A DNA stretch of 64,000 bases from Golubevia sp. BC0850 (GCA_012976225.1 JAAVVG010000002.1:124001-188000); one strand, 5' to 3'; positions 35,818 through 47,800 are shown, counted from the stretch's first letter. Notes: generated from the letters alone by a model not told the origin. Numbers and translations: made by a program.

Positions 35818-36029
35818 GAAGCTGAGCTTTAAGACTAATTTGATTCACCTTGTACTTGTATTTATAATGAGTCCCTTTCCTTCCAATGGTTCTGGCCCTG
35901 TTTGATTCGATTCGTTCACTTGGTTTGATTGAGCTTCGCTGCTATTTTGAACTCGACGCTTTCTTCCTTCCTTCTCCATAAACTACAACTCAATTCAACG
36001 TGGCACCTGAATCAACTGAATCCAAAGGC

Positions 36030-37220
36030 ATGGAAGCTCAAAAGAAAGCCAAAGGTGAGATTACACTAGGGAACATCGTCGTGATAGTTCGAGATTGCTC
36101 ACATTCCCGCGTCTTCCACTTTGCCTCCAACTCTCCAAGGCTTCACACGTCCACCTCCTCCATCTTTTGATAGTCTCGAAGAAGAGAGAGAGCATAAACT
36201 ACAACAGTTGGCCGGCGCATTCCGCATTTTCGCATCCTTAGGCTTCGATGAAGGTCAGTCGAGGTGGAGACTGGAGAGAAGATTCAGGTTACCTTTTCCT
36301 CCTTTGTCTATCGGCATTCCCCTCCCTCTTCCCATCGAAGCTCTCACTAACTCTATCTGACCTCTGAACATCTGAACCCTTTCAAATTGGTTACTAGGTG
36401 TCGCTGGAGTGAGTGTCGAGACTACCATCTCTCTTCGTCAATCCGGCTCTACTCTCGGACCGTCCAGCTCGCTCTTCTATCTACTGACGTACCCTGTCAC
36501 GTTCCCTTCAACAGCATCTCACCTATCGTGATCCTATTCTTAGGGATCACTTCTGGGTCAAGTAAGTTCGAGAGCCTCCGAGTCTCGCTTCCCTTTCCCC
36601 CATTGAATCCCAGCGTTCTGACACCCCCTCCTCGTTCTTCTCATTCCACAGTCCTTTTGGCCTAGCCTTCAGGTTCATCACTAAGTCAGATTTACTTCTC
36701 ATTGGACCAGATGGAGAGATCAAAGATGGTGGAAACCCAGAGAGAAGATTCTACAATCAAGCAGGTCCGTGATCCTCTCATCTTGCAATCTCCCAGACAT
36801 TCTACTGACGTTCACCTTTTCTCTCTCTATTTTTTATCCCGTTTGAATTTGCTGGACTTTCTTGCGCCTCTCTAGCTTTCGCCATTCACCACGCTATTCA
36901 CACCGCCAGGCCAGACATGGACGCAGCTTGTCATTCTCACTCGATCAACGGCAAGGCCTTCTCTACTTTAGGTAGGAACATCTCTATCACCACCCAAGAT
37001 GCATGCAAGTTCTACGAAAGATGTTCCCTTTATGAGAACTTCGGTGGAGTGGTCCTTGCTGACGAAGAGGGAGCTAACATCGCTAAGGCTTTGGGTCCAG
37101 TCAACTACGCCATGATTATGCAAAAGTGAGTTCATAGTTCGACACTTGATGTTGGCTTTCCCAGTGCTGTCTTGAGTGGTCTCGTTGTCGAGATGCATTT
37201 CTGAAACTAATGCGAGACTG

Positions 37221-37254
<34 letters not shown>

Positions 37255-37568
37255 CTCGCTCTTGCTCTCTCTTGCTCCCTCTTGCTCTCTCTTGCTCCCT
37301 CTTGCTCTCTCTTGCTCTCTCCTCTCTCAGTCACGGAATCCTCACCTGCGGAACTACCATCGAAGCAGCGGTCTTCAGATTCATTTCTTTGGAACGCCAG
37401 TGCGAAGCGGAGCTCAAGACTGGAGGAGCTGGGAAAGCAATCGAAATCGGTAAAGAAGAAGCTCAATTCACCCGAGACATTACTGGCACGGAAGCCAGTG
37501 CTTTCTTCCAAGCGTCACCTTACTACCAACAAGTTGAAGCCGATACCAAAGGAGCATACAAAGTCTGA
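36030..37568 (+). CDS. Class II aldolase/adducin-family protein, paralogue 1
   Basis: Seven exons (36030-36054, 36140-36253, 36398-36408, 36515-36561, 36652-36764, 36876-37125, 37331-37568) give 265 residues from the ATG at 36030. Conserved blocks are EGVAGHLTYRDPILRDHFWVNPFG, FRFITKSDLLLIGPDG, HSHSINGKAFSTLGR with the metal-type histidines, YENFGGVVLADEEG, and NHGILTCG with a further histidine. The family includes Zn-dependent fuculose/ribulose-phosphate aldolases and non-enzymatic adducin heads; the substrate here is unknown. Paralogue 2 at 51.6-53.1 kb begins 12 codons earlier with ATG; the aligned codon here is GTG (36000-36002), so this copy has lost that start. The third exon is an 11-nt microexon. 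The donor after exon 5 (GTCCGT at 36765) is weak. Confidence 0.88.
37223..37320. repeat. CT microsatellite and TTGCTCTCTC-type tandem array in the last intron
   Basis: About 15 CT units (to 37252) run into roughly seven copies of a 10-bp unit close to TTGCTCTCTC, ending just before the acceptor at 37329-37330. It forms most of the polypyrimidine part of the intron. Confidence 0.85.
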
Positions 37569-38173
37569 TGTCGTCGATGAGTTAGAATTCTGTCAATTTA
37601 AAGCCGTTGCCTTTTTCTTCTTTCTGTGATGGCTTACTCAATTCAGGGTCAAGAAAAGTCCACCAGCTCTCAAAGTAGCTGAGCAACCGAGCTCCTCGTT
37701 TCGATAGAAATTGTAACGCGGCTGCAACCTGTGCGATTGAATCTTTGGGACCAAAGACAGTGGCGACAGAATTGCTGCGGGTCGACAGTCTATCACTATT
37801 CCTCTCGACTTTTTCCAGGTACTGATCACACAGGTATCTGGACTCGACTGACCCGCGCTAGATTTTGGGGCTCGCCCTTTCTCTGTCCCCCTAGTCTCTC
37901 TAGTTTCAGACCATGAACCAGTCGACGCGCGGGAAGATGGATGGACCGACACATGCTCTAGTCCTCATCTCCCTGATATAGTGGATACCCGTAATCGATC
38001 TAGGACAGCTTTTCGGCATCTAGGCCAGGGGTCTTGCCAAAGTCTGCGTCAAGGCTATACCTACCTGCGCATCCACCAAACATCGACATAAAAGCCAGGT
38101 TGGCCACTGTCTTTCCCCATCCCACAAGAACTCCTCTCCTCTTCATCTTCAAAACAAGACCAACTTCGACTTC
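37569..38173. other. Intergenic region between aldolase-family paralogue 1 and BTB copy B
   Basis: 3' flank of the aldolase-family gene and 5' flank of the BTB copy. From 38124 on it belongs to the shared 723 bp block. No further gene was seen. Confidence 0.5.
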
Positions 38174-38846
38174 ATGTCTATCCAGATCGACCACCAATTC
38201 GACAAGGCAGATCGCGTTCTCATCCTTAAGACATCAGATGGGAAGATCTTCAGCATCGGTAGAGAGAGAGCCAGCCTAAGCCGCGTCTGGAGAGACATGA
38301 TAGATGCAAGTGGAGAATCTTATAAGGAATCTTCTGTTATCGAGATTACAGAAAAAGAAGAAGACCTGGTTCTTTTCTTGGCGGTATTGGGTGTCTACGG
38401 ATTTGAAATGATTTTCCCGCCTGAACTCCAGGATCTTAAACCAAAGCAACTCGTGTCTCTTCTTCAACTAGCCGACAAGTATAATGCATTATGATCTTTA
38501 AGAACATTTGTACAGCAACGAATTGTGCCTTATGCTCAAGATGGTTATTTTCATGAGAATTAGCTGGAGGTCAGGGATATCCTTTCTTCATTCTTTTATG
38601 CTGATAATTTAGGTCTCAAGAAAGTGCTGGAGATAGCTGCTAAATTGTCTTTCAAGATTGAGGATTCAATTGAGGATGTACCAGAAGATAAGGATCACAT
38701 TACGAGAAGACAACATTTACTTCCACTCTATCGCTTTCGTAAACGCTGGGAGGCTATCAAGAAAAAGACGCTAGAGGACGCTGCTAACCTCAAGCTGAGT
38801 TCGCCATCAAACCTCGATAATATCAATTTCTTTTCCCTCAGAACCA
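38124..38846 (+). repeat. 723 bp duplicated block, copy B
   Basis: Matches the reverse complement of 22046-22768 without gaps. The two copies are inverted and frame a 15.4 kb interval that contains CFT2, the GRAM gene, both tRNAs, derlin, PEX22-like and aldolase-family paralogue 1. Confidence 0.9.
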
Positions 38847-39145
38847 ACAAGAGCCTTTATTCCGCTTCCGGCGCTTCCGTCTCTGCTCAAACTTGTCAAC
38901 CCAGGTGTCAGTGGTGCAATCATGCCATTGCCTCAGCCACATCAACAGCTACAGAAGACAAAACACTACCACTACTCAGCGCTGCCTTTGAGGGACTGAC
39001 TTTTACGGAACTGGACCCACCAGAGAAGTGAGTTCGGCAACTTTGAAGCGAACCCCCTTGTCAATGCTATCGACCTGCTGACCCTCGTGACTCTCTATCT
39101 CTTCTACACAGAGCCAAACCCGAAAGCGGAGTAGCAGTCTCCTAA
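38174..39145 (+). pseudogene. BTB/POZ-domain gene, copy B, with the same two in-frame stops
   Basis: The frame from ATG 38174 encodes a BTB/POZ domain (about residues 1-106), is cut by TGA at 38492-38494 and TAG at 38561-38563, and otherwise stays open in one frame to 39027. There a GTGAGT donor (39028) joins to an acceptor before 39112, and the reading ends KAKPESGVAVS and TAA at 39145. The region after the stops (LEVRDILSSFFYADNLGLKK..) fits the helical part that follows BTB domains in fungal proteins. A Cys-rich tail (TCQPRCQWCNHA) follows. Frame maintenance and a good 3' intron show it was a complete gene. Either it is a young pseudogene or only the 106-residue BTB fragment is made. Confidence 0.7.
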
Positions 39146-39717
39146 TGAAGAGTCGAGGTGGCGTTTCGTCTCGAACAGAATTGTTTGTTGGGGGGGGATC
39201 GGAAGCTTCAGTTGTCTTGAGATGTCATTCCAAAGTCGAGTTCTTGTTGAGATTTTTGTCGTCTAATCAGTGAATTACGAAGTAAAGATTACAACACCAT
39301 AGAAACTTGTGAAGGCGAGTGAGAGAGATAAATCAAATCGGATCTGGAACAAGTTAAAATTAAGTGGCACGCTTTCGCTTCAAGAAAGGAACCTTTTCTC
39401 ACCTCCTCTTTCGGTGATGCTGTGTAAAGGACATGACTTTACTATTCAATCAGTGAAGAGTCTTGATCTCCTTTGGCTCGAGAGGAGAGAGAGATCGGTT
39501 CTTCCGTCAATTGATTCCAGTTTTCTCCTCTTCCCCCCCCCCTTCTGCCTCTTCTTCCTCTTCCCCTATTCCTTCACTGGGGCACTGGACAGGACATCAG
39601 TCAGTCGAACCGGAGAATTAGAGTCATCGGGCATCATTTCATTTCGAGAGGTAAAAAAGGAGCATCAAAGATGTGGGTTACGAAGTTTACAAAAAAGATT
39701 TGAGGGTTTCTCAGACT
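39146..39717. other. Convergent intergenic region
   Basis: 3' flanks of BTB copy B and the oxidoreductase gene. A plus-strand frame at 39309-39779 is open but has no recognisable sequence and overlaps the 3' end of the oxidoreductase. Confidence 0.5.
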
Positions 39718-41650
39718 TTATAACTTGGAAGCAAAGATCTTTGAAGAAACGATGGCAGTATTCTCATCACTTTCGATAGATTTTCCACCCTTTGGAGGGA
39801 TTGGGTCCCCTTTTTCGTCAAAGTAAACTGGCAGTCCACTTCTGAGAGACCAGGTCAAGCCTGTAGCTATGCGGGCGCCTTCCAGAGCGTCATTCAAAGT
39901 GACTTTTCAAGGAGAGAGCGGAATAACGAGCAGTTGATCAGCCCGAGTCAAGTCCAAGTTAGAACGGAAGAACGTCTACTCACCTGGTAGTGGAGTGGAG
40001 TCTAAGCATGAAGCGATGAACTCCTTGGTCTCGTTGACGAAAGCATCTCTGAAACGTTCAGCATAAGTGAGAGTACACTCGTTGCGTACTCCTGTGAGAG
40101 AGTGGAGGGAAAGAGGAGAAGTGGGGGGATAGAGAGGTTGGTTAGAAGTTGGAATTAGACGCTGGAGTTGATGGTTTGGTCTAAGCCTTCGATCTAAATC
40201 TCGGCCACGATGAGAAACAAGTCTACTCACCCTGCTCATCCATGATGGTCAATCTATCGATTCTTGGGTTGGTGTTGATAGAAAATCTGCTCTTGGTCCC
40301 CTGAACATCACAAGAAGCTTCGTGGAAGAAACCAGATCTGCCGAGGTTGATAGCAGCGGATCTCCCGTCTGAGAAGAGAATTTGTCCAATGGTAGAGTCT
40401 GCATCTCCGTACTGCATGAGCTCTGGGATTCTGACGTTGGTTCCCTGTTAGAGAGGAGAGCGGACAGAGATCGGGAAAAAAAGAGGATATAAGCAATCGG
40501 AACTTGAAAGTATTGGGTTTCAGATTGACTTACAGTAGCATAGACTCGTTGTGGGCGTGGTAGAGGAGTGGCTGAAGAATTCAGAGAGAAGAGACGGAAG
40601 AGTGATGTGAGATTCAATGGACGTGGGGTTGAAGAGGGCAGGAGGACAAGCGAAGAACTCACAACTACGAGCAGCATCTGAATCAGTGACACCTAGAAGG
40701 TAGCGAGCACAGTCGATATCGTGAATTCCACTGAGGGTAAGAGATGAAAGTTCAGGGAAAGGAGGGTCAGAGGAAGCAAGGAGAAAAAGAAGAAATCCTT
40801 CGACATCAATCTGCAGCTATAGAACTCACCAATCAGTCCAAATTCCTCCAGACTTGAGACTGTAGTTTAAGAAAAGATCGTCGTACATGTCGACTGTGGC
40901 AGACTTGACTAGGAAAGGTTGACCCAAATCCCCTTTGAGGATCCTGGCCTTAGCAGCTTGGTAAGAAGGATCTGCAAATGAAAGAGAGGGAAAGATTTGT
41001 AGAAGTGTGAGCAAAGATTTTTTCCAATAAAAAGGGACAAAGAACACTCACCGAAACGACGAGACAAAGCGATCAAGACCTTTACCTCAGGTCTCTTTTT
41101 TGCAGCCTCGATCACTCTGTGGTGAGCTTCCAATCCGATAGAGATGGGTTTCTCTAGTAGAACATGTAGCCCTAAACCGATAGCTTGAATGCAAAGTCTT
41201 TCGTGAGAATCGGTTTCTGTAGAGATGATTACAGCATCTAGTTTTCCAGAACCAGGTTTAGCTCCTTTCTTGCATCCTAACTCTGAGTAAAGAGCATCTG
41301 GAGTTGAGAAGAACTTGACTGAAGATGGCATGTTTGAAGAGACCCAAGTCTTGGATTGTGGGTTTGGGTCAACGCAGGCTAGAACCTCACATCGAGGGTT
41401 AGAAACGAACTGGAGAAGAGAGGTGGGAGGAGAGGAGGAGAAGCGGGTCAAGGTCAGCGAGTTGCGAGAGCAGGAATTTGGAACGATAAAAAGGTTCGTC
41501 TTCTCAGGTTCGAAGGAGCTCTGTAGGGGGTTCGAAGGTTGAAGACAGCTTCACTTCGCACACTTTTTCTTCCTGAACACTCACGTTCTCACAGTGCACT
41601 TTGCCCTGTCTTCCACAACCTAGCATTGCTACTCTTAGTTTTCCAGTCAT
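39718..41650 (-). CDS. Gfo/Idh/MocA-family NAD(P)-dependent oxidoreductase
   Basis: Eight exons on the minus strand (41650-41585, 41409-41052, 40971-40830, 40730-40663, 40571-40534, 40444-40231, 40091-39984, 39902-39718) give 392 residues. The N-terminal Rossmann motif is RVAMLGCGRQG (Gly11, Gly13, Gly16), ACVDPN follows at the end of beta-2, and the family signature LLEKPIS has the catalytic-site Lys109. GGIWTDWCGIHDIDCARYLLG carries the G-x-x-x-D-x-x-x-H-D-x-D type active-site segment. The family oxidises or reduces sugars and inositols. The layout fits inositol 2-dehydrogenase-like members, but the substrate cannot be told from sequence. All junctions keep phase; one exon is only 38 nt. 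Confidence 0.9.
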
Positions 41651-42374
41651 TGTTGATAGTTGTGATGTTGATTTGAGGGGTTCTGAGAAGGAAGAATGGG
41701 TATGGGGTGAGGGAAGAGACGAAGAAGATTCTTCGCCAACTCTTTTGAACGTTTTCCACTCCCACGGTCCACCTCGACAATTGAACAGTCCACCTCGACA
41801 AATTAGTCGAAATCTCACACGCTTTCTTCCGCAAGTCAAGTTCCGATGAGCGTTCCAAAACCCCGTTTGAGGATTTCCCACTTCGCGGCTTCATCACGGC
41901 GTCTAAGCTAAAGCGGGTGGAAAAGAAGGCTTTTTCGGAGCAGATGGAGCAAAGGACAGTCGTAGTCCTCTTTTGTTCTTGAGTAGTGGAGCTGTGAATG
42001 TGAGCATCCTTGCATGAGTGGCAAATTCGAGTATCCAAGCAGTTCTGAATTTGAACACATAGGCTCGACCTCTGAAAGTGCTTTGAGCAAGATGAATCTT
42101 CCCGTCTCTGCACTTTGCCTCACTCTTTCAAAGGAGCCTCAATACAACTCGAGGAGCATCTCTTCGACTTTCCTCACTCTTTCCAATTGCCAATGGTTTG
42201 AAGCTTTGAAGCCAAGTTTTGTGGAGATGGTCCGTCCGGAAGGAAGGTCGATCATCGAACTCTTGACGTTGACTTCGAATCTCCCCGCAATTCTGTCTAT
42301 AAGAGCAGAGGTTCCCCTCATCTCTTTCTTCCGCATCATCCCTCCCTCCTTCAAGTCTCGAGTCTCCCTCCAAA
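41651..42374. promoter_or_regulatory. Divergent promoter region between the oxidoreductase and the invertase
   Basis: A 724 bp region between divergent genes. TCCACCTCGACAA occurs twice as a direct repeat (41768-41780 and 41789-41801, 21 bp apart), a candidate factor-binding pair. Frames on both strands are shadows. Co-regulation of two sugar-related genes is possible but inferred. Confidence 0.35.
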
Positions 42375-44538
42375 ATGATTGGATCGTTAGCAACTTTGGC
42401 ATTGTTGGCTCCTTTGAGTCTTGCTTCTCCAGCAGGAAGATTCGAATCAAGAAACGTCTCTCCCTTCGACTCAATTCTCTCTTCAAGACAGGAGACCAAC
42501 TCTACCGCTTCTCAATCCTGCCCAACCAACAATGGCCTGGACCCAGCTTCCTTCGACACTCCTCTTTACACCGAACCCTACAGACCTCAGCTTCATTTCA
42601 CTCCTTCTTCTGGTTTCATGTAAGTTGAGAGAGAAAAATTTGCGGATAAAGTCAAGCCCGGTTCGAATTTCGATGGTAATTACTCACCTCTCTTCCTTCC
42701 TCTTGCTCAGGAATGATCCAAATGGATTGATCAAGATTGGTGATACTTATCATCTTTATGCTCAGTACAGTGCGTACAAGTAGAGACCGTCCAGCTTTAG
42801 CAATCCTCGGTTCTTGTCCTCCCGTTTGCGGCTGACCTCTCTTTCTCTCTCTCTCTCTCTCTTTGCAGACCCTTTCGAGGTGGTGGCAGGAAATCAGCAC
42901 TGGGCTCATGCTACGAGTAAAGATCTTTACACTTGGGAGAATCACTATTGGGCAATCGCTCCAGAAGGTCCAGGAGATGGAATCTTCTCAGGATCGACTG
43001 TCATCGATTTCAACAACACTTCTGGATTCTTCAACGATACTGTTGATCCAGAACAAAGAATTGTGGCAATCTACACTCTTTTCAACGGAACTGATCAACA
43101 TCAAACTCAAGACATCGCCTATTCTTTAGACGGAGGATTCAACTTTACCAAGTACGAACAGAACCCAGTCTTGGTCTCTCCAGAATCAGCAACTCAGTTC
43201 AGAGATCCAAACGTCTTCTGGGATACTATCTCAAGCCAATGGGTCATGACTGTCGCTCTTCCTCAACAGTTTAAGATCGTTTGGTACGGATCTGCAGATT
43301 TGAAGAGCTGGACTGAATTGTCTGAGTTCAAGCACTACGGAGTTCTTGGATACCAGTGAGTGTCTGTAAAAAGAAGTTGGATCTAGGTGAAATACAACCA
43401 ATGGAGAGGATTGCTGACGTTTCTCACCTTCCCTCTCCCAGATACGAGTGTCCATCTCTAGTACAAGTCCCAACTGAAGGTGGTCCCAAAGATGGAGAAC
43501 TAAGCTGGGTCTTGATCATCAGCATCAATCCAGGAGCTAGAGTTGGAGGTAGTGAGACTCAATACGTCCCAGGAGATTGGAACGGCACTCACTTCACCGC
43601 TCATGACTCCGCCACTCGCTTCATTGACTTTGGAAAAGACAACTACGCTGGAATTCCTTACCACAACACTGGATCTAACAAGACCATCTTCCAAGCTTGG
43701 GCTTCTAACTGGCAGTACACTCAAGTGAGTAATCAGAGGGAGGTTTATGATAGACCATCGCTGGCTGACCCTTCTCTCTGCTCCCTGAATTGCTTCACTC
43801 TCCCAGGTCGTTCCAACCTCTCCATGGAGATCCGCTCAATCTATCGCAAGAGAGATCTCAATGAAGTACATCCCTTACACTCCTGAGCTATCTGACTACG
43901 CTCTGATCTCGGTTCCAGTCGACATCACTCCAATTCACGGAGACGATCTCACTCCTTCTGATGCCATCACCAACGGTACCAGTGTTGATCTAGTCGGAAA
44001 TGGTGGATTCGATATTCAAGCTGAATTCCTCTCCACCGCTACTGCTGGTAACTCCTCAGCTGAGATCCACATTGTCTCTTCAGACGGACAAGGAGTTTTG
44101 AAGCTTGGGATCCTCTTGTGAGTCCTTAATTTTCCAGATCATCACCTAGGGCTCGTGTTTGAGCGTATGCTGACCATGACTTCCCTTTCATCTTCCTCTA
44201 TTCTCAGTGGTGGACCAACCCTTGTCTACGTCGACCGTCGCAAAGCCGGTACTGTGTGGGCAGACGCCAACCCTTTCTTCACCGACAGGTTTTCAGCTCA
44301 ACTCACTACCTCAACCCTCCCAACTGACAATACCACTCAAGTCATCTCCTTCAGAGCCATCGTCGACAGGAGTATCACTGAAGTCTTCGCCAACGGAGGA
44401 GAAGCATCTGCTATTGTAGATTACTTCTTCGATAACGAAGCCATTCCAGCCAAAGCTCAATTCTTCTTTGGAAACGAAGGAGTTACTGCTCAGAATGTCA
44501 CTGTCCAAGCTTTGAAGAGCACATGGCCAGAATGTTAA
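42375..44538 (+). CDS. Secreted glycoside hydrolase family 32, invertase-like
   Basis: Exons 42375-42619, 42711-42769, 42869-43355, 43442-43724, 43807-44117 and 44208-44538 give 571 residues. A signal peptide (MIGSLATLALLAPLSLASPA) is followed by a short linker. The five-bladed propeller has FMNDPNG with nucleophile Asp84, QFRDPNVF with Asp214 of the RDP motif, and YECPSL with the acid/base Glu266. Other GH32 blocks are HWAHATSKDLYTWE, FSGSTVIDF and a C-terminal beta-sandwich with VDRSITEVFANGG. Several N-x-S/T sites agree with secretion. The enzyme cleaves terminal fructose from sucrose and possibly fructans; sucrose is the likely main substrate. All junctions are in phase. Confidence 0.95.
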
Positions 44539-44845
44539 ATAACTTCAATCCCTCCTAGAACACTTGCTTTAGTCTTCTCCGCTTGTATCTAATTCTTCTT
44601 TGCTCATCTGCTTGTATTAGCAACCACAGTCATTACACAACTTAAGTTCCTCTATTCAATTTGAAACTTATTGTATTCCCTCTTTACTGTTCTGTTTCTT
44701 GACCACTTGAGCATGAGCGCGACTTCTTCCTCCCGCATCACGAACACCACCATCCACTTCTATCTCGACTACGCAAGCTCGTCCTACAGTCGCCCTTCAT
44801 TTTGCAAAACGAAGGAAAGGATAGAAGGCGTCAAGTCTGATCAAG
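44539..44845. other. Intergenic region between the invertase and TPR
   Basis: 3' flank of the invertase gene and promoter of the nucleoporin gene. No coding signal. Confidence 0.5.
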
Positions 44846-47800
44846 ATGGCAGACGTGGAAATGGCAAAAGTAGGAGGTGCAGGAGCCACCCAACCTGAAG
44901 GTCATCCATCAATTCAAATGCAACTTCCTCCAGATATCTCAATGGAAACTTTGCTTTCTACATTTCAATCCTTACCTCAAGAGCTAACTCCAGACTTTCA
45001 AGTAACTGAGCAACTCCTCCTCAATCCAACCGCTCCTCTTGTTCAAACCCTCTACAAAGCCTTAGTCGCATTACCATCCCTAGTCCAATCGTCCAAAGAT
45101 TTAGAGAAGGAGAGAGCTGAAACAATCGCAAGAGAAGTTGAGATCGAGGCCTCTTTGAACGAAGCAGAGAGGTTGAGATCGGAAGCCATCGAGAGATCTC
45201 AGAAGGAGAGGGAGGAGAGAGAGCAAGCTGAGAAGCTCAAGGATGAAGTCAACGTCACTTTGGCTAGCGTTCAAGCTGAGTTGACTGGATTGAAATCGAC
45301 AAGTGAATCCGGTTCCAACGTATCAGCTGAGCTCAAAGGTCGATTGGAAGGAATCGAACAGGAGAAGAGAGATCTTCTGAGCAAAGTTGAGAGGGAGCAG
45401 ACGGAATGCAACAGAAGAGGTGGTGAGTAGAGACAAGTTCCCAGGTTTAAAGCTGCTACTCTGATGTTGTAAATAGGTGCTCTTTTATGACAAGCGAGCC
45501 GTAGACTCTGGATTCGCGAAGCTGAATGATTGCACGCTGCTTCCTCCTCTTCCTGCCCTCCCTCCTACAGAGGAGATCGAGACTCTCAGCACCAGCAACA
45601 AGGAACTCCGCCGATCTGAGTCTAGACTTACAACTGGGCTTCAAGAAGCTCGTAGTGCTGAAGGGCTTTCCAAGGTAGGTCATCTTTCTTCAACTTCCCT
45701 TTGTTCTTCCTCCTACATCCCTCCCCCACTCACTCCTTCTTCTTTGCACTTCGCCTCTCGTCTCTTCTTCAGTTCAAGATCCAGTCTCTGGAACAAGAAC
45801 TAGCTCTAGCTCGCAAGGATGCAGAATGGGCCCACACCGAACTCACGAACACGACCAATAGCGCCACTACCTTCCGCAACAATTCTCACGCTGAAATCCT
45901 CAAACTTCAAACAGCTTTGGACACAGCTCAACAATCCAATTCAACCTTGTCGACTAAGATCAGCTCTCTTCAATCAGCCTACGACTCAAGTGTCTCGAGA
46001 TTAAACGAATCCAATGACAAGTTAACTGATCTGCAAACTAGGTTGGCCTCTGAAGCTGAAAGTTTCAGGAACGAAATCAACACTCAACAAAGATTGAACA
46101 GTCTTTTGGAGAGAAGAGCTGAGGACTCTCACAGGAAGGCTGAGGACCTTGAAGGACAGTGGCAAGAAACTCTGGAGAACTGCAGGGAGAGAGAGGAAGC
46201 AGCTCAACAAGAGGCTAACGAAGAAAGAGAGAGCAGAGAAAGAATCGAGAATGAGAAGGCCGAACTTCAAGTAGCTTTGGATCGTCTAGCTGAAAGCGTC
46301 GGAATTCAAGTTAGAGCTAACGGAAACGGCTCAGCCAACGGAAGCCTCCCAGGAACTCCTCTTCGTGGACTAGCCTCTCTACCCAACTCTCAAATGATGT
46401 CTCCGACAGCAGCACTGGCTGGCAAAGTTCAAAAGTCTGGAATTTCTTTTACTCAGATCTACGCCGACCTGGCCAAAACTCAAGAAGAACTTCGTCGAGA
46501 GAAAGTGGAGAGAGAAAAGCTGGAAAACATAGTCTCCGAAATCGAAGCTGAGATTCAAGATAGAGCCCCTGCTCTTGCAGCTCAGAGAGAAGAGGTCGAA
46601 AGGCTGCACCTTGAACTGGAGGAAATGAGTTCTCACTTCGCCAGCGCCTGCCAGGAGAAGGACGAAGCTGAGAGAACCTCCGAGGACAGGAGATTGGAGC
46701 TTCAGAAAGCTACAAGAGAGAATGAAATCATGTCTCAACAACTAGCTGATCTAGGAAGACAGGTCAGAGCTCTGTTGAGAGAGGTCACCATCAGAGACGA
46801 TCCCTCTGCTGCTGAGAGATTGGAAGCAGATGGATCCGAACTACCTGATCCAACACTTGGAGGAGACGAAGATCACGATCAAGACGAGACTCAAGCTATC
46901 ATCACATCTCAATTGGTCACGTTCTCCTCTCTCACTGATCTATGCGCTCAAAACGCCAGACTTCTCAGAGTTACCAGAGAGCTCGGATCCAGGATGGAGA
47001 AGGAGGAAGAAGATTACAAGAACAAGTTGGCCAGGAGTGAGAGTGGAGCTGTCCAGGAAGCTAGTAGAGTCATTCAGAGGTTGAACGAAGCTCTTCGCTC
47101 GGAGAAGGCTATGACTGAAGCCGCTAGGAAGGAAAGAGACATTTTCCGATCCATGGCCGCTTCTGGTAGAGGTAGAGCTGCTTCTGGTTCTGGAGCTGGT
47201 CAAGGAGCCGGAGGTGTCTTCCAATCCTCAAATCACGATGACGCAAGGCAGCAAGAGCTGGCCAGAAGCTACACTCAACTTCAAACCCAATTCGACGCTT
47301 TCAAGACGGAGACCGCTACCGACACAGAAAGGCTGAAGAACGACGTTTTGGAAGCCAGGAGAGAAGCTGGTCAAGCCTCGATCCAAGCTGCAAGAGAAAA
47401 GGGAGCAAAGGAGAACGCCGAGGAGAGAGTGATCACTCTTCAGCAATCTCTCGAACTCCAGAAATCAGAGCTGGTCGAGCTCACAAAGCAGAAGACTGCC
47501 ATTCAGACGAATTTGGCTAGAAGAGACATCTCTGCTCATCAAACCGAAGAACAGCTGCATCAAATTAGGTCGAATTACGAGATCCTAAGGAACGAAGCTG
47601 CCAATCTGAGAGCTGAGAAGGACATCTGGAAATCTACGGAAACCAGACTGCTGAACGAGAAGAAGTCTTTGGAGCAAGAGAAGTCGAGCGTTAACGAGTT
47701 CTTAAGGAACACTCAAACGATGCAACACGAAATCGAGAAGGAGAATTCGAACTCTAGAAGAAGATTGGAAAGTCAAGTTAGCCAGCTAGAAGAAACCTCG

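Noticed and set aside
37210-37629. Leu/Ser repeat frame at 37.2-37.6 kb
   Set aside because: It is the CT array of an intron plus the last aldolase-family exon in a wrong frame.
38453-38563. An intron removing both stops of the BTB gene
   Set aside because: The only phase-keeping choice (GTGTCT donor to the AG at 38563) deletes the conserved LLQLADKYNA end of the BTB domain, and the donor is weak. Other choices shift the frame.
39309-39779. 156-residue plus-strand frame
   Set aside because: It overlaps the 3' end of the oxidoreductase on the other strand and has no protein-like motif.
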